From the NCBI GenBank assembly GCA_900767135.1, contig CAAFYU010000047.1, forward strand, positions 1 through 24,614: 24,614 bases of DNA, given 5' to 3'. This document shows, piece by piece, positions 6,109 through 14,331 of the stretch (its first letter is position 1; each line of letters starts with the position of its first letter). The position numbers and the translations under genes are program-made. The notes under the pieces are model-generated. The model made no database searches and was not told the DNA's origin. It worked only from the letters and a program-made list of their open reading frames with translations. The DNA is from Candidatus Gastranaerophilales bacterium. GTDB taxonomy: Bacteria > Cyanobacteriota > Vampirovibrionia > Gastranaerophilales > Gastranaerophilaceae.

Positions 6109-7269
6109 TTAGTGATTATTAAATCGTTTTTCCATACTTTTCTTCAAGTTATCTGTAATTTCTCTATAATTTACCGTTACAGGAGTCGGTTTTGAGGTTT
6201 TTATTACATCTAAAAAAACTTTCGAATTCTTTGGTTTTTGCCCGTCAACAATCTTGTTTGCAGAATCTATTCTTGCCGGTACAATTAAACCGCTTGTTGC
6301 AAATTTTTCACTGTTTTCTTTTGATGCCAAATATTTTACAAAATTTTTTGCCTCTTCTTTGTGCTTAGATGATTTTGCAATCGCCCAACCTGAGGCATCA
6401 AGCGGAACAATACTTCCGACTTTCCCTTTTGGGAAAGGAACAATATCCCAGTCAAATTCTGCATCTTTTCTAAATTTAGGGATTACCCAACGTCCTGAAA
6501 TGTACATTGCCAATTTCCCTTGCAAAAACATTTGCACCATTGTTGCACTTGCACTTTCAGCTTTTTGAGGTGCAACGTGATATTTATTTCTCAAATCAGC
6601 ATAAAAATCTAAACTTTTTTGTGACGCTGATGTAGCAAGTTTTTGTGGCAAAAAACCTCCGCCATTACTCATCAAATATGGCAAATAAAACAAAGGTTCC
6701 TCTTCAAAACTAACACCAAAAGTCGTTTTGTCAGTCATTGTCTGTGCTGTTTTAAGAAAGTCTGCAAAGGTCCACTCTGCACTCGGATAAGCAACTTTCT
6801 TTTTATCAAATAAATCTTTATTATAATAGACAACAAGGTTTGAAACATCTCTTGGAATTGCATACAACTTACCATTCCAGCTCAATGCATCTAGTGCTTG
6901 CGGAAAAAATTCTTTACTCGGTTGTAATTCTTCAAGCATGCCGGCATTTGCATAAATAGGCAAGTATAAATTATTTATAAATATTACATCAGGAGCTGTA
7001 TTTGAAGCAAAAAGCAAATGAATTTTTTGGAAATAATTTTGCGGAATATGCATAAAATTAATCTTTATATTAGGATTTTCTTTTTCATAATCTGCTAAAA
7101 TAGGTTTCAAAATATCAATTTCGGACTTTGAGCCCCAGCTTGCGAATTCAATTGTAGTTATTTGATTATTTTTTTGAGAACACCCACAAAGCAGGAATAC
7201 ACAAACAATGGTGATTAATGCAGGCAAAAATTTTTTCATCAACTCAATTTTACAAAAAGCTCTTTTCAT
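6109..7269 (-). CDS. Solute-binding lipoprotein of a sugar-type ABC importer (family 1)
   Basis: This is an extracytoplasmic substrate-binding protein. The signal peptide runs MKKFLPALITIVCVFLLCGC with lipobox LCGC, so lipidation is predicted at Cys30 of the longest frame. The mature part has family 1 features: EFASWGSKSEIDILKPIL at the start, YYNKDLFDKKKV, and near the end ASGWAIAKSSKHKEEAKNFVKYL. Two starts are possible: ATG 7269, with GAAGAG upstream, and ATG 7239, which gives a textbook lipoprotein signal directly. The length is normal or slightly short (386). No permease or ATPase genes are adjacent, so it is an orphan binding protein; substrate unknown. It follows the 650-residue envelope gene by 31 bases and is probably co-transcribed. 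Confidence 0.87.
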   Translation of the reverse strand: MKRAFCKIELMKKFLPALITIVCVFLLCGCSQKNNQITTIEFASWGSKSEIDILKPILADYEKENPNIKINFMHIPQNYFQKIHLLFASNTAPDVIFINNLYLPIYANAGMLEELQPSKEFFPQALDALSWNGKLYAIPRDVSNLVVYYNKDLFDKKKVAYPSAEWTFADFLKTAQTMTDKTTFGVSFEEEPLFYLPYLMSNGGGFLPQKLATSASQKSLDFYADLRNKYHVAPQKAESASATMVQMFLQGKLAMYISGRWVIPKFRKDAEFDWDIVPFPKGKVGSIVPLDASGWAIAKSSKHKEEAKNFVKYLASKENSEKFATSGLIVPARIDSANKIVDGQKPKNSKVFLDVIKTSKPTPVTVNYREITDNLKKSMEKRFNNH

Positions 7270-7300
7270 TTGTGTTCTCTTCGTTTATACCTTCAAATTA

Positions 7301-9253
7301 CTACAACTCGATTAAAACACCCATTTTATCGTTGTTCACTTCAACCAATGACTTGAAGTCACCTGCTTTTACCATATAAACATTTGCGTTGTCGTGTCTG
7401 ACTTGGATAGGGTTTGTAATATTTTTGTCAAATTTTTTCAATACAAACACTTCATCATTAACTTTTCCGATTAATGCAGATTTTCCGTCAAGGTTAACGA
7501 TATAAAATCCCTTATTTTGATCTATGTTATAGCCGGATTTTACAATTAAACCGTTTAAATAAGAGTCTTTTGTTTCTTTTCTGGTTTGAGCAATAGGGTT
7601 TGTTTGGCGTGCAGGGCGTTTAATTTCTTCATTTTGCGGTTTAAATGCATTATTTTTTGCCAACTCAGCTTTTGCCATATCCAATTTTGCTTTTCTTTCA
7701 ACATTTTCCTTGTCAATTATTGAGAAAAGTTCGTCAGCAGAAGACATGATGTATTCTTGCGGTTCATATTTAATTCTTGGAGTTTTATCAACGTCTGCAA
7801 CGTCAAGGTTTGCGTCTTTTAAACGTCTTCTATTTGTGTGTAATGCAGATTTTCCAAGTCCGATATTCTTTTGTTCATGCAAAGGTAATTCGTTTTCATA
7901 TTTTTTAAATCTACTCTTAATCTTGTCACGACTTGACATATCAAGAGAAGCATGCCTGTCAAAGGCTTTAAATTTTATTGTTTTTGGAATTTCACTATCT
8001 TCACTTTCAACAATTTCCGGTTCGATTTCAGGGAATTTTGTTGCAGAAACATCTTGAATCATTCTTTCCAAGTCCTGACGTTTTTTGTTTAGTTTACGAA
8101 CAGGTTCAGCAGGAGTTTTGATGAAAGCGTAGTTTCCTTTTTTATTCGCTCTTGGAACAGGTTTTGCAGATTTGTCAAGATATCGTTGATATCTTTCTTG
8201 CCAAGAAATTCCTTCTTCATCAGCAAGGCTGTTAGCATTTGCATTATCAGGCTCTGAATAATTTTGAGCGAGTTGATCGACATATGAAGATCGAACTGCT
8301 TGTACAGTATTTTTTGCACCCCTGAACAATTTTGACAAAATAATTAATCCTAAAATCGCCAAAATTGAATATTTTATAGGTTTTCCGGTCTTATGCATAC
8401 CGTTTACTAGTTTTGTTTTTATCTTGTGTAAAACAGAAGTTTTTTGAACTATTGGCTGTGGCATTTCAGCCATTTCTTTAACTGTTTCTCCGTTAGCAAT
8501 CGGTGCTGTCGGAATATTTGAAGAAATATCTGTTTTTGGAACTGCTTCATTTATTTTTTGAGTTTGTTTTTCCTGTTTTACTTCATTAATCCAATTTGAA
8601 AGCTGTTCACGACGAACAAGTCTGTTCTTAACTTCTTGTTTTTCAGGATTAACTTCTGTTAGTTTAATTTTTGGAGCTGTAACAGTTTTGTTATCAGTCT
8701 TTTTGTTTTGAGTTTGTTCTTTTTTAGGTTGTGCAGGAGCCTTATTTACTGTAACTTCTGTTTTTTGAACCTTATGTTGAGGCGGTTCTTGTTTCCCAAT
8801 ATTATTCTTAACTGCATTTGCTTGTGCAATAAGCGTTTTGTACTCTTTTTGTTCTTCTGTTACAGGCGAACTTTTTTGAGTTGAAGTCTTTATGTCAAGT
8901 GGTTTTGTAGTAATCAAAGTTACTTTTGTGTAACCGCCACTTGTATCACTAACGGTTTTAACATCAACATTAGAAACTAAATCTCTAACTCCATTCAAGC
9001 TTGAAGCACTGTAACCGGAACTTTGAACTTTCGGGATAAGAATAACGTATTTGTTATCAGATTTTTTACGAACCATAACATTATCGTTATAACCACCTGA
9101 TGTGAACAATGTAACATTAACGGAATTGTTAGAAGCTTTTTTTAAATCTAATTGCACAAGATTATTTTCACCGCTTGCAACCGTTGCCACAGGTGTTAAT
9201 GCGAGTGCCAATAATAAAGCTATACTAATCGTATTAGATTTATTTACTACCAT
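7301..9253 (-). CDS. Envelope protein: signal peptide, AMIN-like domain, one membrane segment
   Basis: I do not recognise this 650-residue protein as a named family. A signal peptide (about residues 1-27, hydrophobic core IALLLALALTPVATVA) is followed by a beta-strand-rich domain at about 31-121. This resembles an AMIN domain, the localisation module of amidases and secretins, with patterns such as NLVQLDLKKASNNSVNVTLF and a second strand set ending TKVTLITTKPLDI. Residues 122-290 are a Lys/Gln/Pro-rich linker. A single membrane segment lies at about 294-310 (YSILAILGLIILSKLF). A long charged region follows, predicted cytoplasmic, ending in a compact part from about 570 (GLIVKSGYNIDQNKGFYIV). 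It could link the periplasm or peptidoglycan to the cytoplasm. The ATG has only a weak ribosome site (ACGGTAG). Confidence 0.72.
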   Translation of the reverse strand: MVVNKSNTISIALLLALALTPVATVASGENNLVQLDLKKASNNSVNVTLFTSGGYNDNVMVRKKSDNKYVILIPKVQSSGYSASSLNGVRDLVSNVDVKTVSDTSGGYTKVTLITTKPLDIKTSTQKSSPVTEEQKEYKTLIAQANAVKNNIGKQEPPQHKVQKTEVTVNKAPAQPKKEQTQNKKTDNKTVTAPKIKLTEVNPEKQEVKNRLVRREQLSNWINEVKQEKQTQKINEAVPKTDISSNIPTAPIANGETVKEMAEMPQPIVQKTSVLHKIKTKLVNGMHKTGKPIKYSILAILGLIILSKLFRGAKNTVQAVRSSYVDQLAQNYSEPDNANANSLADEEGISWQERYQRYLDKSAKPVPRANKKGNYAFIKTPAEPVRKLNKKRQDLERMIQDVSATKFPEIEPEIVESEDSEIPKTIKFKAFDRHASLDMSSRDKIKSRFKKYENELPLHEQKNIGLGKSALHTNRRRLKDANLDVADVDKTPRIKYEPQEYIMSSADELFSIIDKENVERKAKLDMAKAELAKNNAFKPQNEEIKRPARQTNPIAQTRKETKDSYLNGLIVKSGYNIDQNKGFYIVNLDGKSALIGKVNDEVFVLKKFDKNITNPIQVRHDNANVYMVKAGDFKSLVEVNNDKMGVLIEL

Positions 9254-9278
9254 TTTCTACCGTTAAATTTTTCCCTAT

Positions 9279-9305
9279 ATTATATATAATACTTTGAGAT
9301 TGCAA
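9279..9305 (-). promoter_or_regulatory. Sigma-70-type promoter for the 650-residue envelope gene
   Basis: On the minus strand TTGCAA (9305-9300), a 15-base spacer and a perfect TATAAT (9284-9279) place the start of transcription about 20 bases upstream of the ATG at 9253. Confidence 0.5.
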
Positions 9306-9433
9306 AAATTGCCAATATGTTAATTTTTTATACTTTTATGTTACAATTTGTTCATAATTATAACATAAAATTTTAAATATACACTAAATCAAGAGATTTA
9401 ATTTCTCTTGTGAAGAAATCAGTGAGGACAAGC

Positions 9434-10324
9434 ATGAAAAGCGGATTTACAGCAATAATCGGACGTCCGAATATGGGCAAATCGACATTACTTAACCAAA
9501 TTTTGGGACAGAAAATCGTAATTGCAACCGACAAGGCTCAAACTACAAGAAAACGTATAAAAGGAATTTACACAACCGAGCAGGGACAAATTGTCTTTAT
9601 CGACACCCCTGGGGTACACAAGCCACTTAACAAACTCGGAGAATTTCTTCTTGACGAATCAAAACTTGCGGTACCAGATGCTGATTTAATCCTATTTTTA
9701 GTTGACGGCTCAGAGCCTGCCGGCAAAGGCGACAAATGGATTGCTCAAAATCTTTTGCAGACAAACATTCCGATAATTATCGTTATGAATAAAGTTGATA
9801 AGGTCAAAAAACTTGAAAAAATTGAACAAAACCTTTTAACCTATAAACTTTTGTTTGAAAAAAACTATCCAATAGTAAAAATTTCTGCAAAAACCGGCAG
9901 AAACATAGATACGCTTATTAAAAACATTTATAAATCTCTGCCCGACGGGGATTTGTTATATCCGGAAGACGTTGTAACGGAAGAAACGATGCGAGATGTT
10001 GCCGAAGAAGTTGTGCGTGAAAAAATCTTGCTTAATACATCTGATGAAATTCCACATTCAGTTGCCGTAAAAATTGAGAGCTACACCGAAAGTGATGATA
10101 TTGACAGAATTTACGCCTCAATTTTCTGCGAAACAAAGAGTCAAAAGGGGATTTTGATAGGCAAAGGCGGAAGTTTGTTGAAAAAAATCGGCACCGAAGC
10201 TCGACTTGAACTTGAAAAAATAGTAGAAAAGAAAGTATTTTTAGGGCTTGAAGTTAAAATCGACAAAGATTGGCGTAAAAAACAAAGTTCGTTGAAAAAT
10301 TTTGGCTATGAAAACGAAAAATAA
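9434..10324 (+). CDS. era: GTPase Era
   Basis: Era is a GTPase that binds the 3' end of 16S rRNA during small-subunit maturation. G motifs are all visible (numbered from ATG 9434): G1 GRPNMGKS at 10-17 (the usual Val is Met), G3 DTPG at 57-60, G4 NKVD at 119-122, and G5 in ISAKTGRN. The C-terminal KH RNA-binding domain carries GILIGKGGSLLKKIG. The frame extends upstream to GTG 9410, but GTGAGGA at 9422-9428 is well placed for ATG 9434 and the family normally begins at MKSGF, so I choose 9434 (296 residues). It stands alone, transcribed away from the envelope gene at 9253, and ends at a strong hairpin. Confidence 0.96.
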   Translation: MKSGFTAIIGRPNMGKSTLLNQILGQKIVIATDKAQTTRKRIKGIYTTEQGQIVFIDTPGVHKPLNKLGEFLLDESKLAVPDADLILFLVDGSEPAGKGDKWIAQNLLQTNIPIIIVMNKVDKVKKLEKIEQNLLTYKLLFEKNYPIVKISAKTGRNIDTLIKNIYKSLPDGDLLYPEDVVTEETMRDVAEEVVREKILLNTSDEIPHSVAVKIESYTESDDIDRIYASIFCETKSQKGILIGKGGSLLKKIGTEARLELEKIVEKKVFLGLEVKIDKDWRKKQSSLKNFGYENEK

Positions 10325-10344
10325 TTATAATAAAAGCACATTGT

Positions 10345-10391
10345 AAAAGAACCGTAATTCTAAGCGTTAGTGAGAGAATTACGGCTCTTTT
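10345..10391. terminator. Repeat-derived bidirectional terminator after era
   Basis: Arms 10345-10361 and 10375-10391 form a 17-base stem with one mismatch and a 13-base loop, with A/T runs at both ends. It lies between era (plus) and the 543-residue gene (minus). The core ATTCT / AGAAT with its loop wording matches the dispersed hairpins at 5-28 and 4799-4819. Confidence 0.8.
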
Positions 10392-10459
10392 ATAATCAAA
10401 ATTTGTTAGAAACTGTTTTATTAATATTCAAAACAACTATATTTTGAAGAATTACCTTT

Positions 10460-12091
10460 TTATGCATTATACCGCTTGAAGGATTTTTCAATGTTTTTGG
10501 AGATTGTATTTTTAACAGTATCGTATTCTGTTGTTAGAGATGAAATTTCTGTATCAAGGTTTTTCATCTTCAAATCCAATGTTTCTTCTTTTGCATTAAG
10601 TTTTGCTTTTTCAGTTGTATATTTTGCTTCTGCTTGTGCAACCTTTGTATCATCAGTAACTTCTTTGATATAAGAATCTGTTGCATAATTTTCTTGGTAA
10701 TAGTATCCGTCATCTTTGGTTTTTGACAAGTATAACATACCACTTTGAAGCATTTGTTGAAGATATGTCTTATCTTCAATTTGGTTGTTTTCTGTCCAAC
10801 CATTTGCACAAATCTGGTTGAATAAGGCATCATAGAAGGTAGCTTGTGCCATATCATCACTGGAAACAGAAGTTCCTGTTTTCATTACATATTGATATGT
10901 TTTATTGTTTTCTGCAAGATTGCTACTGGTTTTACTACCTTGATTAACGTCAAAAACTTGTTTTCCTTTGTCGTCAACTTTGGAAATACCGTTCATATAA
11001 TCAGCAAAGTATGTCAAATATGCCTGAGCTAGATTAGATAAATCTATTGCAATTGTTGGATTTCTTTTTTTATGTCCAACACCCATAGATAATTTTGAAA
11101 AGCTAAACCCTATTAAGTTTTTTGAATCATTTATATTCCCCTCTCTACATTTATAGGTTGAGGTTTTGTTATCAACCTCAAGTCTAGTTCCTGAAATTGA
11201 TTCAATATTAGAATAGTTAGAAGTATCAAACATCTTAGACATCTGCTCAGTAGCATAAGCTAAAGCTTGTTGAGCATAAGTATTTACCCCTAAAACCTGT
11301 GAAAGTTCATTTTGCAACCAACTAAATAACCCAGAAGTATCTGAGCTCAAATTATTAGCTAATAACTTGGCTTCATTATCTGGCCACTTATTACCATCAT
11401 TTCCACAAGCACTGATAATAACATGACTAGTTAATAAATTATATAAATTTGTAGACTTCAACTCCTCAGAATCAGCATCTTGTGTTCCATCGTTTGTCTT
11501 TGCTCCATTGACACCATTTGTAATATTTTTTAAATCATAACTGTTTGTACAATTTTCTTTAATGTAGTTCATTAAATAGTTATAGTTTCCGGTTGTAGTT
11601 TGAGTTGCAACAGTTACATCTCCACCAAAACCGGCATTTTGGTTATATGGAAGTTTTTGAATTCTATTACCAAAATCTTCTGTAATAATTTCTTCTCCAA
11701 TCAAACCTTGAATAAATTTGTTTCTTAAATCTTCTGACGGCAATGTTCCTAAACCTTCTTGCGGAATGCCAGCTTTACGAGCAACTTCGGCATATTTGCT
11801 GTTTAAAGTAATTCTGCCCATTGAGTCAGTTACTGTTATCGGCATATAATTATTTAATGCAGACGGATTCATCAAAATTCCATAGCTTAAAGGAGTTGAT
11901 GTGTCGCCTTTTCCATAATAATCGTAAACCAATTTTGATTGGTCTAATGAGTTTTGATATTCATTAGAAAGGTCAGCAAGTTCTCTCGCCAAAGCAATTT
12001 TTTGGTGAGAAAGCTTCATTGACTGATATTCACAGTCGGATTTCCGACCTGTGATTGTCAATAATCTAGCTTGTCCTGCTGCTAATCCCAT
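10460..12091 (-). CDS. Conserved hypothetical, helical ends, flagellar axial-like layout
   Basis: This 543-residue protein begins MGLAAGQARLLTITGRK, then an amphipathic helical stretch to about residue 55 (LSHQKIALARELADLSNEY). The long middle is rich in Asn, Ser and Thr, and the last 60 residues form a strong coiled coil (EETLDLKMKNLDTEISSLT, then EYDTVKNTISKNIEKSF). There is no signal peptide. Helical ends around a variable middle are the layout of flagellin and other proteins exported by flagellar or type III systems. I recall this GxAAGQAR N-terminus as common in related gut bacteria but know no assigned function. AAAGGA precedes the ATG. The promoter at 12128-12155 resembles a sigma-28 site. 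Export and function are inferences. Confidence 0.75.
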   Translation of the reverse strand: MGLAAGQARLLTITGRKSDCEYQSMKLSHQKIALARELADLSNEYQNSLDQSKLVYDYYGKGDTSTPLSYGILMNPSALNNYMPITVTDSMGRITLNSKYAEVARKAGIPQEGLGTLPSEDLRNKFIQGLIGEEIITEDFGNRIQKLPYNQNAGFGGDVTVATQTTTGNYNYLMNYIKENCTNSYDLKNITNGVNGAKTNDGTQDADSEELKSTNLYNLLTSHVIISACGNDGNKWPDNEAKLLANNLSSDTSGLFSWLQNELSQVLGVNTYAQQALAYATEQMSKMFDTSNYSNIESISGTRLEVDNKTSTYKCREGNINDSKNLIGFSFSKLSMGVGHKKRNPTIAIDLSNLAQAYLTYFADYMNGISKVDDKGKQVFDVNQGSKTSSNLAENNKTYQYVMKTGTSVSSDDMAQATFYDALFNQICANGWTENNQIEDKTYLQQMLQSGMLYLSKTKDDGYYYQENYATDSYIKEVTDDTKVAQAEAKYTTEKAKLNAKEETLDLKMKNLDTEISSLTTEYDTVKNTISKNIEKSFKRYNA

Positions 12092-12127
12092 TGATTTACA
12101 TTCCTTTCGTAGTAACGTTCATATAAT

Positions 12128-12155
12128 ACTACGGCTTTTTAATGGGAAAACTTTA
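12128..12155 (-). promoter_or_regulatory. Candidate sigma-28/sigma-D-type promoter
   Basis: On the minus strand TAAAGTTT (12155-12148) is followed by a 12-base spacer and GCCGTAGT (12135-12128). The flagellar sigma consensus is TAAAGTTT-N11-GCCGATAA; the first box matches fully and the second in GCCG, with one extra spacer base. Transcription would start about 30 bases before the ATG at 12091. A 7-base inverted repeat, CGTAGTA / TACTACG (12108-12133), overlaps the start region. Confidence 0.4.
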
Positions 12156-12271
12156 AAATATTTGTGCTAATTGTAACATGTCTTAATATAAAACAGTTGA
12201 AATACTTATTAATAATAAACTAAAAATATTTTAATGATTAAACGTAAAAATTAGTAAGTAAAATAACACAA

Positions 12272-12301
12272 AACCCATGCTCTAAGAATAGAGTATGGGT
12301 T
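12272..12301 (-). terminator. Terminator after the two-repeat protein gene
   Basis: Arms 12272-12283 and 12290-12301 form a 12-base stem (one imperfect pair) with a 6-base loop. Read on the minus strand it is followed by TTTTGTGTT. It lies 39 bases beyond the stop of the gene at 12341. Confidence 0.65.
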
Positions 12302-12340
12302 AAATACCTATAAATATAATACCATTGTAGTCATATAAGA

Positions 12341-12652
12341 TTACAATTTATCAGCGTAATCCTTATATTCTTTTATAAAATCAATAATTTCCAGAGCAAG
12401 TTCTTTCCTGATGTCCACAGGCGAATTTTTCAAATATTCCATTGCATGCGAAACCTTAATATTTTTGTCATACCATCTTCGCATAATGTAGTTGAATTGA
12501 TCATCTAGTGACATTTCTATATTAAAATCAATGTCTTTCAAACGATCAATAATGAAATCAGCACAACGAACCTGAATATATTCATCAGCTTTTTCTAACT
12601 CTGCAACAGCTCTACTGACTGTCGGATCCAAATCATACCAACGTTTTTTCAT
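12341..12652 (-). CDS. Small protein made of two RWYD repeats
   Basis: I do not recognise this protein. Two halves of about 45 residues repeat each other: KRWYDLDPTVSRAVAELEKA and RRWYDKNIKVSHAMEYLKNS start the two units, and each ends in a helix of the form A-x-x-IID-x-x-K. The product is short, charged and probably all-helical, with no signal peptide or membrane segment. The frame could start at TTG 12700, but ATG 12652 is preferred. A consensus promoter (TTGACA-17-TATTAT) ends 6 bases before that ATG, so a transcript would begin at or beside the ATG and could not include the upstream TTG. The length from ATG 12652 is 103 residues. It is divergent from the gene at 12740. Confidence 0.72.
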   Translation of the reverse strand: MKKRWYDLDPTVSRAVAELEKADEYIQVRCADFIIDRLKDIDFNIEMSLDDQFNYIMRRWYDKNIKVSHAMEYLKNSPVDIRKELALEIIDFIKEYKDYADKL

Positions 12653-12658
12653 AGCCTC

Positions 12659-12687
12659 ATAATACCGATTTTTTTGACAATTGTCAA
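12659..12687 (-). promoter_or_regulatory. Consensus promoter giving a leaderless transcript (minus)
   Basis: On the minus strand TTGACA (12687-12682), a 17-base spacer and TATTAT (12664-12659) end 6 bases before ATG 12652, so +1 falls on the start codon. The -35 lies in the perfect 14-base palindrome TTGACAATTGTCAA (12674-12687), a possible operator. Confidence 0.7.
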
Positions 12688-12705
12688 TAGAAACAAGCAA
12701 ATTTT

Positions 12706-12733
12706 TTGAAATAAAAAAAATATGTTGTATAAT
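12706..12733 (+). promoter_or_regulatory. Consensus promoter giving a leaderless transcript (plus)
   Basis: TTGAAA (12706-12711), a 16-base spacer and TATAAT (12728-12733) end 6 bases before ATG 12740. There is no ribosome site between the -10 box and the ATG. The in-frame ATG at 12722 lies upstream of the -10 box and would not be in this transcript. Confidence 0.72.
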
Positions 12734-12739
12734 TTTCGT

Positions 12740-13894
12740 ATGAAGAGAGTTTTAGCAACAATTTTATTAATCATGTTTCTCGGAACTAATACAGCTGTTT
12801 TTGCTGATGTTCTACAAGGTCATGCCGAAAAATCTGAGCAATATGAACAACAAATTCAACAAGAATTATTTACCGGAAAAGTCGAAAACTTGGAACGAAA
12901 AGACGTCATAAATATGACAGTTTCTCAGGTTTTGGACAGCAATATTAATATAGAAGGCGATGAGTTTTTTGCAGAAGTTACGGACGAAGTCAAGGGGGAC
13001 AAGGGCGTAATTATTCCGAAAGGTACAATTGCACATGGAAAAATTACCCAAACCGGAGATGCAAAAAGGCTTGGGCGTCAAGCTTGGATTTCTCTCGATT
13101 TTGACTACCTCGTAACTCCTGACGGACGAGAAATTCCGATAGAGGGCAAAATGTCAACAAAACTTCACCCTGTTGCAGAAGCCTCAAAAATTGCAATGCA
13201 AGATGTTGGCTACACAATTGCCGGTGGTGCAGTAGGTGGATTTATGGCGTTAAATTGGCTAGGACTCGAAGCCGCAATTGCATCACAAGGCTACACAATC
13301 GCCGGTGGTGCCGCTGTTGGTGGTGCAATAGGACTTGGAATGGCTCTAATTCGCAAGGGAAGTGACGTTTTAATAGCTCCTGGGGATCAAATTAGAGTAA
13401 AAATAAACACAACCGTTCCGCTTCCAGTTTACAAAGAAACGGCGTTGATGCAACACGAAATGTTTTATCCGGGGTTGGATATTCGAATTAGTGATATAAA
13501 ACACGAAAAAGATCCGTTTGGCGAAGTCAACACAATAACTTTGACAGTAATGATTTCAAATATGTCTGATAAAACTTTCTCTGGACTAGATATGGCATTG
13601 GTAAACGATTACAACTCAGTTTTTCGCCCATCTGTTTTCGGCGATACAAAACTTATGTTTAAACAAATTCGTCCGGGAGATAAGTTTGCAGGCAGAGTGT
13701 CTTTTGCGGTCGACAATGTAAACAGAAGTTTTTGGCTAACTTTTTACGATAGAAGAAAGGGAACAGCATTAACAAAAATTTCAATCGACAACGCATACAG
13801 GCATGTTTCTGACAGAACAAAAAAGAAAAACCAAAAACTTAGAAAAAAGAAAACAGATTTTAAAAAAGACGAAGATTTGCTTGATATTCAATAA
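12740..13894 (+). CDS. Secreted protein with glycine-zipper segment
   Basis: This exported protein is of unknown function. From ATG 12740 the signal peptide is MKRVLATILLIMFLGTNTAVFA, cleaved after Ala. The domain after it contains KGVIIPKGTIAHGKIT and LVTPDGREIPIEGKM, a pattern of strands reminiscent of the beta-barrel part of TrbI/VirB10-like proteins. A glycine-rich hydrophobic region follows at about residues 155-205, in which GYTIAGGA occurs twice about 26 residues apart (glycine-zipper style, may enter a membrane). The C-terminal half is a beta-rich domain (about 225-355), then a Lys-rich tail. The promoter position argues against the upstream in-frame ATG at 12722. It is transcribed alone; the next gene has its own promoter. 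Confidence 0.75.
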   Translation: MKRVLATILLIMFLGTNTAVFADVLQGHAEKSEQYEQQIQQELFTGKVENLERKDVINMTVSQVLDSNINIEGDEFFAEVTDEVKGDKGVIIPKGTIAHGKITQTGDAKRLGRQAWISLDFDYLVTPDGREIPIEGKMSTKLHPVAEASKIAMQDVGYTIAGGAVGGFMALNWLGLEAAIASQGYTIAGGAAVGGAIGLGMALIRKGSDVLIAPGDQIRVKINTTVPLPVYKETALMQHEMFYPGLDIRISDIKHEKDPFGEVNTITLTVMISNMSDKTFSGLDMALVNDYNSVFRPSVFGDTKLMFKQIRPGDKFAGRVSFAVDNVNRSFWLTFYDRRKGTALTKISIDNAYRHVSDRTKKKNQKLRKKKTDFKKDEDLLDIQ

Positions 13895-13918
13895 TTGTAA
13901 CGTTTTTCAATAACCCAC

Positions 13919-13946
13919 TTGAAAAATAAAAAAACTATGTTACAAT
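13919..13946 (+). promoter_or_regulatory. Promoter of the BlaI-type regulator operon
   Basis: TTGAAA (13919-13924), a 16-base spacer and TACAAT (13941-13946) precede a 5' leader of about 33 bases. The overlapping near-palindrome TTACAATGTTA resembles the TACA/TGTA half-sites bound by BlaI/MecI repressors, which hints at self-repression. Confidence 0.55.
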
Positions 13947-13985
13947 GTTAGTAGTTAGCGTATGTAAAAGAAAGTTGAGGAACCT

Positions 13986-14327
13986 ATGGTGTGTGGTAAA
14001 TTGGAAATTGATATTTTGAACTCATTTTGGGGATTAACTCAAAACGATGAAGATAGAGATGTCTCTATTCAAGATATTGTTGATGATTTGGCGTCACATG
14101 GCATAAATAGAGCTTATACAACTATCAAAACAGTTATGGACAGATTGACAGTAAAATCAGTTTTGGTTAGATACAAAGTTGGGAAAAAGTTCTATTACAA
14201 ATCTGCAATGAACAAACAAGAAATGGCATTAGATGCCGTAAAAACAGTTGCAGAACAATTCTTTGACGGAAGTTTTTCCAGCATGATTAGATTTATCGAA
14301 AGAGAATCTGAAAACGTTTTAATCTAA
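13986..14327 (+). CDS. BlaI/MecI/CopY-family transcriptional repressor
   Basis: This is a winged-helix repressor of 113 residues. The recognition-helix and wing region reads AYTTIKTVMDRLTVKSVLVR then KVGKKFYYKS, characteristic of the penicillinase-repressor family. The C-terminal helix (DAVKTVAEQFFDGSFSSMI) matches the dimerisation part. GAGGA lies about 7 bases before the ATG. In the family, release usually depends on proteolysis triggered by a BlaR1 membrane sensor, but no BlaR1-like gene is nearby. The small acidic gene starts 4 bases after its stop and the serpin-like gene follows, so these are its probable targets. A CopY-like metal response cannot be excluded. Confidence 0.85.
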   Translation: MVCGKLEIDILNSFWGLTQNDEDRDVSIQDIVDDLASHGINRAYTTIKTVMDRLTVKSVLVRYKVGKKFYYKSAMNKQEMALDAVKTVAEQFFDGSFSSMIRFIERESENVLI

Positions 14328-14331
14328 GATT

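Noticed and set aside
9410..9433. GTG start for era eight codons upstream
   Set aside because: GTGAGGA is correctly placed for ATG 9434, and Era proteins start at the equivalent of MKSGF; the upstream codons contain this ribosome site.
12722..12739. ATG 12722 as start of the secreted protein
   Set aside because: It lies in the promoter spacer, upstream of the -10 box; the signal peptide starts naturally at ATG 12740.
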